64,000 nucleotides of DNA. Origin: Candidatus Enterococcus willemsii (GTDB lineage: Bacteria; Bacillota; Bacilli; Lactobacillales; Enterococcaceae). Positions 46,762-57,265 of this stretch are shown here, piece after piece. The stretch lies in NCBI RefSeq assembly GCF_009933335.1, contig NZ_MAEL01000014.1:41807-105806 (forward strand), read 5' to 3'. Both the position numbers and the translations under genes were made by a program. Numbering within the stretch: position 1 is the stretch's first letter; each line of letters opens with the position of its first letter. The notes beneath the pieces were generated by a model. The model did not search any database. It was not told the origin of the DNA and worked only from the letters and a program-made list of their open reading frames with translations.

Positions 46762-47211
46762 GTGTCACTACTTAGTAAACTGAACGATGATATGAAGACG
46801 GCGATGAAGGCAAAGGAGAAAGAGACCTTGCAAGTCATTCGCATGCTCAAAGCATCGTTACAAAATGAACAAATCAAGGTCAGTCGTGACTTGACAGATG
46901 ATGAAGAGTTAACAGTTTTATCTCGCGAGATGAAACAACGACGTGATTCTTTGACCGAATTTGAAAAAGCGGGTCGTGATGACTTAGCTGAAAAAGTTAA
47001 AGGTGAAATTACAATCGTTGAACAATACCTTCCTGCTCAATTAACTGAAGAAGAAATTCGTCAGATTGTTAGAGGAGCGATTGAAAAAACTGGCGCAACT
47101 TCACCAAAGGAATTTGGTAAAGTTATGGGTGCAGTCATGCCTGCTGTAAAAGGTAAGGCCGATGGTAACCAAGTCAATGCAATCGTTAAAGAATTATTGA
47201 ATCAAGCGTAA
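46762..47211 (+). CDS. yqeY: YqeY/GatB-like protein
   Basis: 149 aa from the GTG at 46762, chosen because it gives the family N-terminus MSLLSKLNDDMKTAMKAKEK; GGAG lies 8 bp upstream. YqeY proteins resemble the tRNA-binding tail of GatB. VIRMLKASLQNEQIKV and VEQYLPAQLTEEEIR are family motifs. The biochemical role is uncertain. Likely co-transcribed with rpsU and closed by a terminator. Confidence 0.93.
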   Translation: MSLLSKLNDDMKTAMKAKEKETLQVIRMLKASLQNEQIKVSRDLTDDEELTVLSREMKQRRDSLTEFEKAGRDDLAEKVKGEITIVEQYLPAQLTEEEIRQIVRGAIEKTGATSPKEFGKVMGAVMPAVKGKADGNQVNAIVKELLNQA

Positions 47212-47216
47212 TGAAC

Positions 47217-47252
47217 CGTCGCAGGCAATGTTTATTGTCTGCGGCTTTTTTT
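47217..47252 (+). terminator. Terminator after yqeY
   Basis: GTCGCAGGCAA pairs with TTGTCTGCGGC (G-T pair), followed by seven T. Confidence 0.9.
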
Positions 47253-47373
47253 GTCGTTTAAAGAGAGATTCTTTTTGTTAAAAGACTCTCATTAGATAAG
47301 CAGAAGCGATTTTTCTTTTGTGGAGAGTGTGGTATTATTAATATGAATGCAGACAAAAAAGGAGCGGAAGTTT

Positions 47374-48345
47374 TTGACAGAAGAGCAAGCATCGTTAGAA
47401 ATTAAATTAACCGAAGCAGATGATGTAAGTATGCTGCTTGGTACGCATGATAAACATATTAAAGTGATTGAAGATACGACGCAGACGATTATTCGTACGC
47501 GTGGTGAAATGATTCAAATTAAAGGAACACAAGAAAAGATTGAGCAAGCAGCTGCTGTGATTAAATCTCTACAAGAATTAATTCGACGTGGGATTCAAGT
47601 GCATACGCCAGATGTGGTTACAGCTTTAAAAATGTCTGTGACAAATAATTTAGGGGCATTCATTGATATGTACGAAGAGGAAATTCTAAAAGATCGCAAT
47701 GGAAAGCCTATACGTGTAAAAAATGTAGGACAAAAAAGATACATCGATGCTGTTCGTACACACGATGTGACCTTTGGAATTGGACCAGCAGGAACCGGGA
47801 AAACATTTCTGGCAGTTGTGTTGGCAATTGCTGCTTTGAAGAAAGGACAAGTTCAAAAGATTATTTTAACACGTCCAGCAGTAGAAGCGGGTGAAAGTTT
47901 GGGATTTTTACCAGGCGATTTGAAAGAAAAAGTAGACCCATACCTACGACCAGTCTATGATGCGTTGTATCAAATTTTTGGGATGGAACATACAAATCGC
48001 TTAATGGAGCGCGGTGTCATTGAAATCGCACCTTTAGCTTATATGCGTGGTCGGACACTAGAAGATGCTTTTGTCATTTTAGATGAAGCTCAAAATACAA
48101 CGATTGCCCAAATGAAGATGTTTTTGACACGTTTGGGTTATAATTCTAAGATGATTGTCAATGGTGATACTAGCCAAATCGACTTACCACGAGGTGTGAC
48201 AAGTGGTTTGGTCCATGCCGAAAGAACATTAGGTAAAATCAGTAAAATTGCTTTTGCCACATTTGAAGCAGGTGATGTTGTCCGCCATCCTGTTGTAGCA
48301 GAAATTATTCAAGCATATGATAAAGCAGAATTGCGAGATGTGTAA
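47374..48345 (+). CDS. phoH: PhoH-family ATPase
   Basis: 323 aa from a TTG at 47374, nine bases after AAGGAG; upstream in-frame codons overlap that site. The PhoH ATPase core has Walker A GPAGTGKT near residue 134, RPAVEAGESLGFLPG near 165 and Walker B FVILDEAQN near 227, with GVTSGLVHAERTL after it. The N-terminal part carries a KH-like segment. It is thought to be an RNA-associated ATPase. Between yqeY and here there is a small hairpin (47263-47290) and a weak TATTAT box at 47333. Confidence 0.92.
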   Translation: MTEEQASLEIKLTEADDVSMLLGTHDKHIKVIEDTTQTIIRTRGEMIQIKGTQEKIEQAAAVIKSLQELIRRGIQVHTPDVVTALKMSVTNNLGAFIDMYEEEILKDRNGKPIRVKNVGQKRYIDAVRTHDVTFGIGPAGTGKTFLAVVLAIAALKKGQVQKIILTRPAVEAGESLGFLPGDLKEKVDPYLRPVYDALYQIFGMEHTNRLMERGVIEIAPLAYMRGRTLEDAFVILDEAQNTTIAQMKMFLTRLGYNSKMIVNGDTSQIDLPRGVTSGLVHAERTLGKISKIAFATFEAGDVVRHPVVAEIIQAYDKAELRDV

Positions 48346-48374
48346 GAATTTTGCTGTGTTAGGAGGGAAAGTTA

Positions 48375-50576
48375 GTGATTATTCAACCTTTAAGAAAGCT
48401 TCAAGAAAAACTAGGAAAATTTTTTGTTCCACTGGTTCTCTTAGTCTTCTTTCTTTTAATGACCGGACTATTGATATCGAGTGTTCAACAACGAACGGTT
48501 GATTATAAAGAAGGGCAAGTCGCAGAAGAGAGTATACGTGCCAATAAAACGATTGAAAATACTTCAGCGACTGAGCAGAAACGGAAGTTAGCGGCAGAAG
48601 CGGTAGTGCCAGAATACACCTATCAGGAAGATGCTGCACAAAAACAACATAATTTAGTTGAGCATTTGTTTCGTTTGATTGATAAGGTAAAACAAGAAAG
48701 TGACGCCGAAAATCAAAAACGCCAAGCGAATAAAAAAGACAATGAAGAAGTAGCCAATGTTTCTTTAGATGAGCAGATAGCGATGTTGAAAAAGGAATTT
48801 GAAAACATCGATTCAGATGACTTGAGTTTTTATCAACGAATTAACAATACATTTTTTGAAACAGCCTTTGCATTAAGTCAAGAACAACTTACGCAAGTGA
48901 AAGATGAAAGTTTATCTTTGATTGACGAGCAGATGGCGAACCAAATTCGGCAGTCAAATTTAGCAGAGATTCGCAAAGCAGCTGAAGATAAAATTCAGTT
49001 TAGAGGTTTATCTGATGCACAAGCGCAAGCTGTTCGGACGATGGTTAATCAAGGGATTGTTGTAAATACTTATTTGAATGAGCGTCGAACAGAAGAATTG
49101 CAACAAGCAGCGAGAGATGCTGTGCAACCGGTTATGATTTATCAAGGGGAAGTTATTGTCCGTGAAGGTTCACAAATTGATGCTAATGCTATTGAAAAGT
49201 TGAATCTTCTAGGAATGACGAGTCAAAACACATCATTGTTTCCGTTATTTGCAATGATTTTTTCGATTATTTTGCAGATACTCGTCTTACTTTATTTTGT
49301 GAAAACTTTTGAAGACCAAACACAACGTCAAAATTATTTGACCTTTTACGCAATTTCGATGATTTTAAGTGTCTTGGTCATGAAGTTTTTCCAAATTTTC
49401 CAAACAGAATTAATGCCATATGTCCCTTTATTTTATCCAGCAGCGTTTGTTCCACTCGTGTTAAGTCTATTCTTAACGAGACGTTTAGGAATTTTAGCTG
49501 CACTTTTCCAAGTGGTAGCGACTATTTTTATTTTTTATCATTCCATTGGAACGAACGTACTGACAGTTATTCTGGTGTCGTATTTGTTTTCTAGTTTGAT
49601 GGGTACGATTATGTTGCACAAACGTATCGTTGATCAAGGTGTTAAATCAGTCGTATGGGTGGTTATCTTCCCATTTCTAATGAATCTGATTTTGGTCATT
49701 TTCCAAGGGATGAACTTTTCAAATGGTCAAACTTGGGTGACGCTTGCTTGTAGTTTAGCAGGAAGTATTTTGTCGTTATTATTGACAATTGGTTTACATC
49801 AATATATTGAATTACTGATTACTGATGATAGTGTGATTATTTTAAATGAATTAAGTAATCCCAACCATCCTTTATTAAAACAATTATTAGAAGAAGCACC
49901 AGGGACTTATCATCATAGTATGATGGTGGCGAATTTGAGTGCGAATGCGGTGGCCGAAATTGGTGGCTACTCGTTATTGACGCGTGTTGCTTGTTATTAT
50001 CATGATATTGGGAAATTAAAGCACGCCAATTTCTTTGTTGAAAATTTGCCTGCAGGAGCAGAAAATCCACATAATTTCTTATTACCAGAAGATAGCAAAC
50101 AAATTATTTTTGGACATGTTATTGATGGCGCACAGCTATTAGAAGAAAAGCATATGCCACAAATGGTTATTGATATTTGTCGTCAACATCACGGAACAAC
50201 TTTGATGAAGTTTTTCTATGTCAAAGCCAAAGAGCGTAATTCAGAAGTAACGGAAGAGGAGTTTCGATATCCTGGGCCTATCCCTCAAAGCAAAGAAGCG
50301 GCTGTCGTTAGTATTGCCGATAGTTGTGAAGCAGCGGTGCGCGCGATGGATAGTCCTACAAATGAAAAAATCAAAGAATTTGTTTCTAATTTGATTACTG
50401 GTCGCATTTTAGATGGACAATTAGATGATTCTGGCTTAACGTTAAAAGAAATTCGAATTATTGAAAAATCATTAATTAATGGCTTATGCAGTACCTTCCA
50501 TTCACGTATTAAATATCCAAAAATGAAGTCTGAAGCCGAGAAAATGAAAGAAGAACAAGAAAGAAGAGAAGACTGA
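48375..50576 (+). CDS. pgpH: PgpH, membrane HD-domain c-di-AMP phosphodiesterase
   Basis: 733 aa. The GTG at 48375 follows TAGGAGGGAAAGTTA. One N-terminal helix, an extracytoplasmic domain (about 45-295) and seven membrane helices (to about 475) are followed by an HD domain with [10 protein letters not shown] and [10 protein letters not shown] near 510-545 and RQHHGTTL beyond it. The 7TMR-HD class hydrolyses cyclic di-AMP. It overlaps ybeY by one base. Long ionic tail [11 protein letters not shown]. Confidence 0.94.
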   Translation: MIIQPLRKLQEKLGKFFVPLVLLVFFLLMTGLLISSVQQRTVDYKEGQVAEESIRANKTIENTSATEQKRKLAAEAVVPEYTYQEDAAQKQHNLVEHLFRLIDKVKQESDAENQKRQANKKDNEEVANVSLDEQIAMLKKEFENIDSDDLSFYQRINNTFFETAFALSQEQLTQVKDESLSLIDEQMANQIRQSNLAEIRKAAEDKIQFRGLSDAQAQAVRTMVNQGIVVNTYLNERRTEELQQAARDAVQPVMIYQGEVIVREGSQIDANAIEKLNLLGMTSQNTSLFPLFAMIFSIILQILVLLYFVKTFEDQTQRQNYLTFYAISMILSVLVMKFFQIFQTELMPYVPLFYPAAFVPLVLSLFLTRRLGILAALFQVVATIFIFYHSIGTNVLTVILVSYLFSSLMGTIMLHKRIVDQGVKSVVWVVIFPFLMNLILVIFQGMNFSNGQTWVTLACSLAGSILSLLLTIGLHQYIELLITDDSVIILNELSNPNHPLLKQLLEEAPGTYHHSMMVANLSANAVAEIGGYSLLTRVACYYHDIGKLKHANFFVENLPAGAENPHNFLLPEDSKQIIFGHVIDGAQLLEEKHMPQMVIDICRQHHGTTLMKFFYVKAKERNSEVTEEEFRYPGPIPQSKEAAVVSIADSCEAAVRAMDSPTNEKIKEFVSNLITGRILDGQLDDSGLTLKEIRIIEKSLINGLCSTFHSRIKYPKMKSEAEKMKEEQERRED

Positions 50577-51055
50577 TGGAGATTACCTTTATTGATGAAA
50601 CAAAAACTGTGTCACAAGAAAAAGTAGCTGATATTGATTCTTTGTTACAATTTGCAGCAGGTTATTTACAATTACCTGCTGATACTGAAATGTCCGTCAC
50701 TTTCATGGATAATGCAGCAATTCAAGAAATTAATCGCGAGTATCGTGACAAAGATACACCAACGGATGTCATTAGTTTTGCTGCGGAAGAAGAAGGCGAA
50801 GACGAAATGGATATTATCTTCGATGAAGATGATGAATTTGAGATGCCTCGTACACTAGGAGACATTATGATTTCGGTTGAGCGTGCGGCTGAACAAGCAA
50901 AAGAATACGGACATAGTTATGACCGTGAACTTGGCTTTTTGGCATTACATGGCTTTTTGCATATTAATGGTTATGACCATATGACACCTGAAGATGAGAA
51001 GGAAATGTTTGGATTACAAAAGGAAATTTTGGATGCCTATGGACTTGAAAGATAA
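50576..51055 (+). CDS. ybeY: YbeY, rRNA-maturation endoribonuclease
   Basis: 159 aa. The zinc motif H-G-x-L-H-x3-G-Y-D-H is [18 protein letters not shown] near residue 122-138. [13 protein letters not shown] precedes it. Relative to E. coli YbeY it has an acidic insert ([18 protein letters not shown]) near 75-95. YbeY works in 16S rRNA 3' end processing and ribosome quality control. The ATG overlaps the pgpH stop, and its last codons overlap dgkA. Confidence 0.95.
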   Translation: MEITFIDETKTVSQEKVADIDSLLQFAAGYLQLPADTEMSVTFMDNAAIQEINREYRDKDTPTDVISFAAEEEGEDEMDIIFDEDDEFEMPRTLGDIMISVERAAEQAKEYGHSYDRELGFLALHGFLHINGYDHMTPEDEKEMFGLQKEILDAYGLER

Positions 51056-51437
51056 GAAGAACATTGAGAAGAATAAACGGTTCGTCAATTCGGTTGAGTT
51101 TGCGCTAACCGGTATCAGAACCGTTTATCGAGATGAACGTAATATGCGAAGTCATACCATTGTTGGTATTCTAGTTGTGATAGCTGGTTTTATTTTCCGC
51201 TTGAATCGCTTTGAATGGCTTTGGATATTATTAAGTGTTTTTTTAGTCATCATCATGGAAATCATTAATACGGCATTTGAAAATGTGGTCGATATGGTGA
51301 CCAATAAACATTTTCACCCTTTAGGAAAAAAAATAAAAGATATGGCTGCAGGTGCAGTATTGATTACGTCGCTTTTTGCAATGTTGATAGGCGCAATAAT
51401 CTTTCTCCCTAAAATCATTCAGCTAATCTTCCACTAA
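51033..51437 (+). CDS. dgkA: DgkA-type undecaprenol/diacylglycerol kinase
   Basis: 134 aa from the ATG at 51033, behind AAAAGGAAATTTTGG within ybeY; the reading frame overlaps the ybeY end by 23 bp. Three membrane helices follow an amphipathic start. [23 protein letters not shown] and [12 protein letters not shown] with its metal-binding Glu define the family. Gram-positive members mostly phosphorylate undecaprenol for cell-wall lipid carrier recycling. Confidence 0.93.
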   Translation: MPMDLKDKKNIEKNKRFVNSVEFALTGIRTVYRDERNMRSHTIVGILVVIAGFIFRLNRFEWLWILLSVFLVIIMEIINTAFENVVDMVTNKHFHPLGKKIKDMAAGAVLITSLFAMLIGAIIFLPKIIQLIFH

Positions 51438-51456
51438 GAAAAGAGGACAATAACAC

Positions 51457-52356
51457 ATGACAGAACATACATCAGGATTTGTTGCCATCATCGGGCGCCC
51501 GAATGTTGGAAAATCGACATTGCTAAACCGCATTGTTGGTCAAAAAATTGCCATTATGAGTGACAAAGCCCAAACGACTCGAAATAAAATACAAGGTGTC
51601 TATACAACGCCAGAAACCCAAATTGTATTCATTGATACACCTGGGATTCATAAACCAAAACACCGTCTAGGAGACTTTATGGTAGAAACAGCCTACAGTA
51701 CCTTGCGTGAAGTGGATGTCACTTTATTCATGATTAGTGCAGACCAAAAACGTGGGAAAGGCGACGATTTGATTATTGAACGCTTGAAAAATAGTCAAGT
51801 ACCAGTCTTCCTAATTGTTAACAAAATTGATAAGGTTCATCCGGATCAATTACTAGAAACGATTCAAGATTACTCTAGTCAAATGGAATTCGAAGAAGTT
51901 GTGCCAATTTCAGCAACAGAAGGCAATAATTTTGAAACGTTGATGAATATTTTAGCGGAAAAAATGCCGGAAGGACCACAATATTTCCCAGACGATCAAA
52001 TTACAGACCATCCCGAATATTTTATTGTTTCTGAATTAGTACGCGAAAAAGTTCTTATGTTAACACGCGATGAAGTGCCTCACTCAGTTGCAGTCGTTGT
52101 TGACTCAATGAAACGCAATGAAAATGATAAAGTTCATGTGCAAGCAACAATTATCGTAGAACGTGATAGCCAAAAAGGTATCATTATCGGTAAAGGTGGA
52201 AAAATGCTTAAAGTTATCGGCATGAAAGCACGACAAGATATTGAGCGTTTATTAGGTGACAAAGTCTACTTGGAATTATGGGTCAAAGTACAAAAAGATT
52301 GGCGAGACAAACAAACCTATTTGAAAGATTTTGGTTATCGCGAAGACAATTATTAA
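51457..52356 (+). CDS. era: Era, GTPase for 16S rRNA/30S assembly
   Basis: 299 aa. G1 is GRPNVGKST near residue 13, G3 DTPGIHKP near 61, G4 NKID near 124 and the KH motif [15 protein letters not shown] near 245. Era binds the 3' end of 16S rRNA and the 30S subunit. It follows dgkA by 19 bp in the conserved ybeY-dgkA-era-recO order. Confidence 0.97.
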   Translation: MTEHTSGFVAIIGRPNVGKSTLLNRIVGQKIAIMSDKAQTTRNKIQGVYTTPETQIVFIDTPGIHKPKHRLGDFMVETAYSTLREVDVTLFMISADQKRGKGDDLIIERLKNSQVPVFLIVNKIDKVHPDQLLETIQDYSSQMEFEEVVPISATEGNNFETLMNILAEKMPEGPQYFPDDQITDHPEYFIVSELVREKVLMLTRDEVPHSVAVVVDSMKRNENDKVHVQATIIVERDSQKGIIIGKGGKMLKVIGMKARQDIERLLGDKVYLELWVKVQKDWRDKQTYLKDFGYREDNY

Positions 52357-52357
52357 G

Positions 52358-52399
52358 CAAAGTCCGGATAAGTCTGTTGGATTTATCTGGCTTTTCTTT
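52358..52399 (+). other. Hairpin between era and recO
   Basis: AAAGTCCGGATAA pairs imperfectly with TTATCTGGCTTTT, followed by CTTTTAAAAGG. It may attenuate transcription into recO. Confidence 0.65.
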
Positions 52400-52417
52400 T
52401 AAAAGGAGACGAGTATC

Positions 52418-53203
52418 GTGAGTATTGCAGAATCAAAAGGGATTATTTTATTTAGTAAAAATCATAAAGAAAAAGATAAATTAGTCAAAATATTTACCGA
52501 ATCTGCAGGAAAACAGATGTTTTATGTTCGTGGTGCACATCGTAAAAATAATCCCCTCGCTCCAGCATTGCTTCCTTATACTGAGGCGGTTTATATTGGT
52601 AAATTCAACAGTGAAGGACTGTCTTTTTTAAATAGTGCCAAAGATGTGCATAGCTATCGAAATATACAAGCAGATATCTTTTTAGCAGGTTATGCAACTT
52701 ATTTATTAAATCTGGCTGATGCCGCGATAGAAGACCGTGTCTATGATCCTAATTTATACAGTTTTTTACGCCAAGCATTAGTGATGATGGATCAAGGCAA
52801 TGATGGCGAAGTATTAACAAATATTTTTGAAATTCAGATATTGCAACGATTTGGTATTACGATTAATTGGCAAAAATGCGCAGTTTGTGGGCAAACGCAA
52901 GGGAAGTTTGATTACTCCTCTGCTTACAACGGGGTTCTTTGTGAACATCATTGGGATATGGATCCTCGACGTTATCACGCAGAACCAATCGCTATTCATT
53001 TTATTCGATTGTTTTCTCAGATTACCTACGATAAAATCCAAACGATTGAATTAAAAGCAGAAACAAAAAAAGCAATTCGCCAAACAATTGATGCCTTATA
53101 TGAAGAGTATGTTGGTGTGCATTTAAAGAGCAAAAAATTTATTGACCAAATGGGCACGTGGGAAAATATGTTGCAACCTCAAAAATCAGAACCGGAAACG
53201 TAA
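52418..53203 (+). CDS. recO: RecO, recombination mediator
   Basis: 261 aa. The GTG follows GGAGACGAGTATC. An N-terminal OB fold (IILFSKNHKEKDKLVKIFT) precedes a helical part. The four zinc cysteines are in CAVCGQTQ and the partner region near residue 151-175, where CEHHW also appears. RecO loads RecA with RecR. The terminator overlaps its 3' end. In many Firmicutes glyQS comes next; here the his operon lies between. Confidence 0.93.
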   Translation: MSIAESKGIILFSKNHKEKDKLVKIFTESAGKQMFYVRGAHRKNNPLAPALLPYTEAVYIGKFNSEGLSFLNSAKDVHSYRNIQADIFLAGYATYLLNLADAAIEDRVYDPNLYSFLRQALVMMDQGNDGEVLTNIFEIQILQRFGITINWQKCAVCGQTQGKFDYSSAYNGVLCEHHWDMDPRRYHAEPIAIHFIRLFSQITYDKIQTIELKAETKKAIRQTIDALYEEYVGVHLKSKKFIDQMGTWENMLQPQKSEPET

Positions 53204-53226
53204 GTATCTAGGTTCTGATTTTTTAT
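53181..53226 (+). terminator. Terminator overlapping the recO stop
   Basis: AAAAATCAGAACC pairs with GGTTCTGATTTTT; its left arm lies inside the last recO codons. T run follows. Confidence 0.9.
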
Positions 53227-53310
53227 TTGGCTATTTTCAGAAAAAAAGTAGGAATTCAAAGGAACACAACACACAATTTACAGAAAATTGAAAAATTTAG
53301 CAGCTAATCA

Positions 53311-53339
53311 TTGACCTTTAATGAAAATAATTTTATGAT
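53311..53339 (+). promoter_or_regulatory. Promoter of the histidine operon
   Basis: TTGACC (53311-53316) and TATGAT (53334-53339) are 17 bp apart. The leader to the first start codon is only about 40 bases, and I see no T-box or attenuator in it. Confidence 0.75.
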
Positions 53340-53385
53340 GTTCTTAATATATTTTTATTATTTTCTAATAGTTAGGAGTGGGATT

Positions 53386-54945
53386 TTGGAAAATCTGTTT
53401 TCAGTACTACGACCTGAGGAACAAATTGCATTACATCTTAGAGGGCTTTATCAGAGGCATGGTTTCCATTTATACCATCTCAGTAGCTTTGAAGAATACG
53501 AATTATACAGCCAAAATAAAAGTTTTTTAAATGAAGCCGAAGTCATTACTTTTACTGGTGGTGATGGACGAATTATGGCGTTAAAGCCAGATATTACCCT
53601 ATCCATTGTAAAAAATACCCCATCAAATGAAACCAGAAAAGTCTATTATTATGAAGATGTATATCGTCATGATCGCCAAAATGGAGAATACTTGCGCATT
53701 CATCAGACGGGATTGGAATACATTGGAGATATTCAACAAGCCGAAGAACTAGAAGTCCTTCATCTAGCATTAGAGAGTTTGTCACTTGCTGGAGGTGGCG
53801 TGTTGGATCTGTCTCATATGGGCGTCTTACATGCAATTTGCCAGTTATTTCCGATTGAGCAACATTCTCAAGTTATGAAGGCTTTACAACAGAAAAGTCA
53901 TCACGTGATTCGTGAATTAGCAGAATTGGCAGATGTCTCCGAAGAAAAAATTCGCGTGTTAGAAGAATTGATTACTTTATCTGGTGACTTTAACCAAGCG
54001 TATGAAAAAATGGTCACCTTGTTGCAAAATCCAACAGCTGTCCAAGCATTGAAGAAGTTAAAGCAACTTTATGATGCCTTGCAAACAGAAAACAAGCTTC
54101 CTAATAATGTGAAAGTCCGGATTGATTTCTCTATTGTAAATGATGCAGATTACTATAGTGGGCTATTGTTCCAAGGATTCGTGCAAAATGAGAAACAAGC
54201 AGTATTGTTCGGTGGTCGTTATGATCGGTTATTGCGCAAACAAGATAAGACGCAAGGTGGAATTGGCTTTGGGATGTACCTCAATAATTTAGGACGCACC
54301 GCTGATGAAGAAACAATTGTCAATGATTATTTATGTTTTGCATTACCAAAAGGACGGATGGCAGAGAATGTCTATCGTTTGTTAGTGAATGCAGGCTTAG
54401 CTAGTGACGATATTTTTGAAGATAATCGTAAATTAATTTTTGTGGATGAAGAAAAGAAATTAAAATTCTTTCTTGTGAAACCAAGTGATGTAGCGATTTA
54501 TGTGGAACATGGTGTGGCAGATGTGGGTGTAATTGGTAAAGATGTTTTAGATGAGACCGAACCCAACGTCTTAGAATTACTTGATTTGAAGATGGGAAAA
54601 TGTAAGATGGCCGTGGCGGCACACAAAGATTTTGTTCAAGATACGACCCGAACGTTGAAAGTAGCGACCAAATACACCAACACCACACGCAAATATTTTG
54701 GTCGTCTTGGTCAGTCGGTCGAATTGATTCAATTGCATGGATCAATTGAACTTGCCCCATTATTGCATTTATCAGATGTTATTGTCGATATCGTCGAAAC
54801 AGGAACGACGTTACGTGAAAACGACTTGACGGTTATCCAAGATATTGCCGATTCTTCTGCACGTTTAGTCGTCAATCACTCAACATGGCGTTTTAAAGAA
54901 TCCTTGATTCAAACTTTGTTAGAGAAGGTGAAAGAACAATTATGA
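53386..54945 (+). CDS. HisZ-HisG fusion: ATP phosphoribosyltransferase with built-in regulatory subunit
   Basis: 519 aa in one frame from a TTG at 53386, placed by TTAGGAGTGGGA. Residues 1-about 312 are HisZ, a histidyl-tRNA-synthetase-like domain: ALKPDITLSIVKN, YYYEDVYRHDRQNGEYLRI and VLFGGRYDRLL correspond to class II motifs. From about 315 (YLCFALPKGRMAENVYR) to the end is short-form HisG, with the PRPP site VDIVETGTTLRENDL near 470. Normally HisZ and HisG are separate and form a hetero-octamer. No stop or start codon with a ribosome site divides them here. First gene of the his operon, overlapping hisD by 4 bp. Confidence 0.9.
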   Translation: MENLFSVLRPEEQIALHLRGLYQRHGFHLYHLSSFEEYELYSQNKSFLNEAEVITFTGGDGRIMALKPDITLSIVKNTPSNETRKVYYYEDVYRHDRQNGEYLRIHQTGLEYIGDIQQAEELEVLHLALESLSLAGGGVLDLSHMGVLHAICQLFPIEQHSQVMKALQQKSHHVIRELAELADVSEEKIRVLEELITLSGDFNQAYEKMVTLLQNPTAVQALKKLKQLYDALQTENKLPNNVKVRIDFSIVNDADYYSGLLFQGFVQNEKQAVLFGGRYDRLLRKQDKTQGGIGFGMYLNNLGRTADEETIVNDYLCFALPKGRMAENVYRLLVNAGLASDDIFEDNRKLIFVDEEKKLKFFLVKPSDVAIYVEHGVADVGVIGKDVLDETEPNVLELLDLKMGKCKMAVAAHKDFVQDTTRTLKVATKYTNTTRKYFGRLGQSVELIQLHGSIELAPLLHLSDVIVDIVETGTTLRENDLTVIQDIADSSARLVVNHSTWRFKESLIQTLLEKVKEQL

Positions 54946-56219
54946 TAACGATACGGAAAACTTCAGAAGAAAGCATTACAGCATTAACGTCACGTGAAGT
55001 AGAAAGTCAAGATGTGACAGAAGTGGTGGCTGAAATTTTAGCAGATGTGAAACAAAATGGAGATGAAGCTATTCGCGCATATACAAAAAAATTTGATGGA
55101 GCAAAACTAGCTGAATTACATGTGAGCGAAGCGGAAATTTCCTCAGCCATACAAGAAACAACACCAGAATTTTTAGCTGTATTAGAACAAGCTAAACAAA
55201 ATATTCAACAGTTTCATGAAAAACAAGTTCAACGTGGGTTTATCACGACTGATGAACAAGGGACGGTCATGGGGCAACGTGTCATTCCGTTAGAGAAAGT
55301 GGGCGTTTATGTCCCTGGTGGAACGGCAGCTTATCCAAGTACCGTATTGATGGATGTTTTGCCTGCTAAAATAGCAGGCGTCTCGAAAATTGTCATGATT
55401 ACACCGCCGAATGCAGAAGGAAAGATTCCCACAGCTATTTTAGCAGCAGCCAAAATAGCTGGTGTGGATGAAATTTATAAGGTAGGGGGCGCGCAAGGGG
55501 TTGCTGCTTTAGCTTATGGCACAGAAAGTTTGCCAAAAGTAGATAAAATTGTGGGTCCAGGAAATATTTTTGTCGCGACTGCTAAACGAATGGTCTATGG
55601 ATTAGTAGATATTGACATGATTGCGGGTCCAAGTGATGTCTTAATTGTTGCAGATGAATCCGCTAATCCTCGCTGGTTAGCAGCTGATTTACTTGCTCAA
55701 GCTGAACACGACGCCTTGGCACAAGCTATTTTAGTCACAACGAACGAAGAACTAGCGCAAGCCGTACAAGTAGAACTGCAAGCACAATTGGATGCATTAC
55801 CTAGAAAAGAGATAGCGCAGCACTCAATCGACAATAATGGCAAGTTAATTGTCGCTAAGGACATCGAAGAGGCATTAGCGATTGCCAATCAAGTTGCACC
55901 AGAGCATTTAGAACTGTGTGTGGCAGAACCATTTTCTTTATTAGGGAAAGTCAAGCATGCAGGTAGTGTCTTTTTAGGACACTACACACCAGAAGTGTTG
56001 GGGGATTATTTTGCAGGTCCGAATCACACTTTGCCAACAGAAGGAACCGCTCGTTTTTCTTCACCGCTTTCAGTGGATGATTTCATCAAAAAAAGCAGTT
56101 ATTTGTATTACTCAAAAGAAGCATTACACACAGTAGCAAACCAAGTTATTGATTTTGCTGAGATGGAAGGATTATCTGGGCATGCGCGTTCCATGCGTGT
56201 TCGAAAGGAGGAATTGTGA
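54942..56219 (+). CDS. hisD: HisD, histidinol dehydrogenase
   Basis: 425 aa. It oxidises histidinol to histidine in two NAD-dependent, zinc-requiring steps, the last in the pathway. VYVPGGTAAYPSTVLM, VGGAQGVAALAYGTE, AGPSDVLIVAD, AEHDALAQAILVT and AGPNHTLPTEGTARF (zinc His) are all family blocks in the right order. ATG overlaps the hisZG stop (ATGA), so the two are translationally coupled. Confidence 0.97.
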   Translation: MITIRKTSEESITALTSREVESQDVTEVVAEILADVKQNGDEAIRAYTKKFDGAKLAELHVSEAEISSAIQETTPEFLAVLEQAKQNIQQFHEKQVQRGFITTDEQGTVMGQRVIPLEKVGVYVPGGTAAYPSTVLMDVLPAKIAGVSKIVMITPPNAEGKIPTAILAAAKIAGVDEIYKVGGAQGVAALAYGTESLPKVDKIVGPGNIFVATAKRMVYGLVDIDMIAGPSDVLIVADESANPRWLAADLLAQAEHDALAQAILVTTNEELAQAVQVELQAQLDALPRKEIAQHSIDNNGKLIVAKDIEEALAIANQVAPEHLELCVAEPFSLLGKVKHAGSVFLGHYTPEVLGDYFAGPNHTLPTEGTARFSSPLSVDDFIKKSSYLYYSKEALHTVANQVIDFAEMEGLSGHARSMRVRKEEL

Positions 56220-57265
56220 TGCGGTTTTTAGATCAACAATTTAAACATCTTGTGCCGTACGTTCCTGGAGAACAGAATGCTACTGAAAAGATTATTAAGT
56301 TAAATACGAATGAAAATCCCTATGATCCACCACAAGCAGTGATTGAAGCAGCGAAAGACGCAGCGCAGACACTGAGTCGTTATTCTGATCCAACTTGTAA
56401 AGAAGTCATTGTGCCTTTAGCCAAACATTTAAAGGTGGCGCCAGAAAATATTTTCTTAGGCAATGGGAGCGATGAGATACTCTCCTTTTTATTTCAAGGT
56501 TTTATGGAAAAAGGTGTGCAATTTCCTGACATCACTTATGGCTTCTATCGAGTTTATAGTGATTTATTCCATTTAACAGCAACAGAAATTCCTTTACGTG
56601 ATGATTTGTCTATCGAACTAGCCGATTATCAAGGAACAGAAACTGTGGTCATCGCCAATCCCAATGCACCAACAGGGATTGCCTTACATCCAGAAGTGAT
56701 CGGCGCATTTGCCAGTCAGCATCCCGAACGATTAATTATTGTGGACGAAGCGTATAGTGATTTTAGTGATGTATCGATGGTGCCTTATTTATCCAAGCAT
56801 CCAAATGTGTTAGTAGTGGGGACTTTTTCCAAGTCGCGTCATTTAGCAGGTGGGCGCTTAGGTTATGCCGTTGGTGCATCGGAGATAATCAATGATTTAA
56901 ATACACTTAAATTTAGCCATAATCCGTATAGTGTCAATGCGATGACGTTAGCTTGTGGGGCGGCCTCATTAGCTTCTCAGGACTATGTCGATGAAAGTAC
57001 ACAGAAGATTATTGATACGCGGACATGGACGATTCAGGCATTGCGTGAGTTAGCCTTTGACGTGACAGATAGTCAAGGCAACTTTGTATTTGCACAACAT
57101 GCGACAATAGCCGGTGAAAAATTATTTTTAGCTTTGAAAGAAAAGCATATTCTTGTGCGATGGTTTAATCAGCCACGAATTGCAAATTATTTACGAATTT
57201 CAATTGGTACACAAAGTGAGATGGAACAGCTAATACAAGTATTGAAAGAAGAGGTGCAACCATGA
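56219..57265 (+). CDS. hisC: HisC, histidinol-phosphate aminotransferase
   Basis: 348 aa from the ATG at 56219 behind AAAGGAGG, sharing one base with the hisD stop; an in-frame GTG three bases earlier is less likely. A PLP fold type I enzyme: LNTNENPYDPP substrate loop, NPNAPTG (near 150), VDEAYSDFS, and the PLP lysine in FSKSRHLAGGRLGYA near 206. It converts imidazole-acetol phosphate to histidinol phosphate. Confidence 0.95.
   Translation: MRFLDQQFKHLVPYVPGEQNATEKIIKLNTNENPYDPPQAVIEAAKDAAQTLSRYSDPTCKEVIVPLAKHLKVAPENIFLGNGSDEILSFLFQGFMEKGVQFPDITYGFYRVYSDLFHLTATEIPLRDDLSIELADYQGTETVVIANPNAPTGIALHPEVIGAFASQHPERLIIVDEAYSDFSDVSMVPYLSKHPNVLVVGTFSKSRHLAGGRLGYAVGASEIINDLNTLKFSHNPYSVNAMTLACGAASLASQDYVDESTQKIIDTRTWTIQALRELAFDVTDSQGNFVFAQHATIAGEKLFLALKEKHILVRWFNQPRIANYLRISIGTQSEMEQLIQVLKEEVQP

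Noticed and set aside
53311..53385. Extended N-terminus of the HisZ-HisG protein
   Set aside because: The extra 25 residues overlap the promoter and have no ribosome site; the TTG at 53386 follows TTAGGAGTGGGA.
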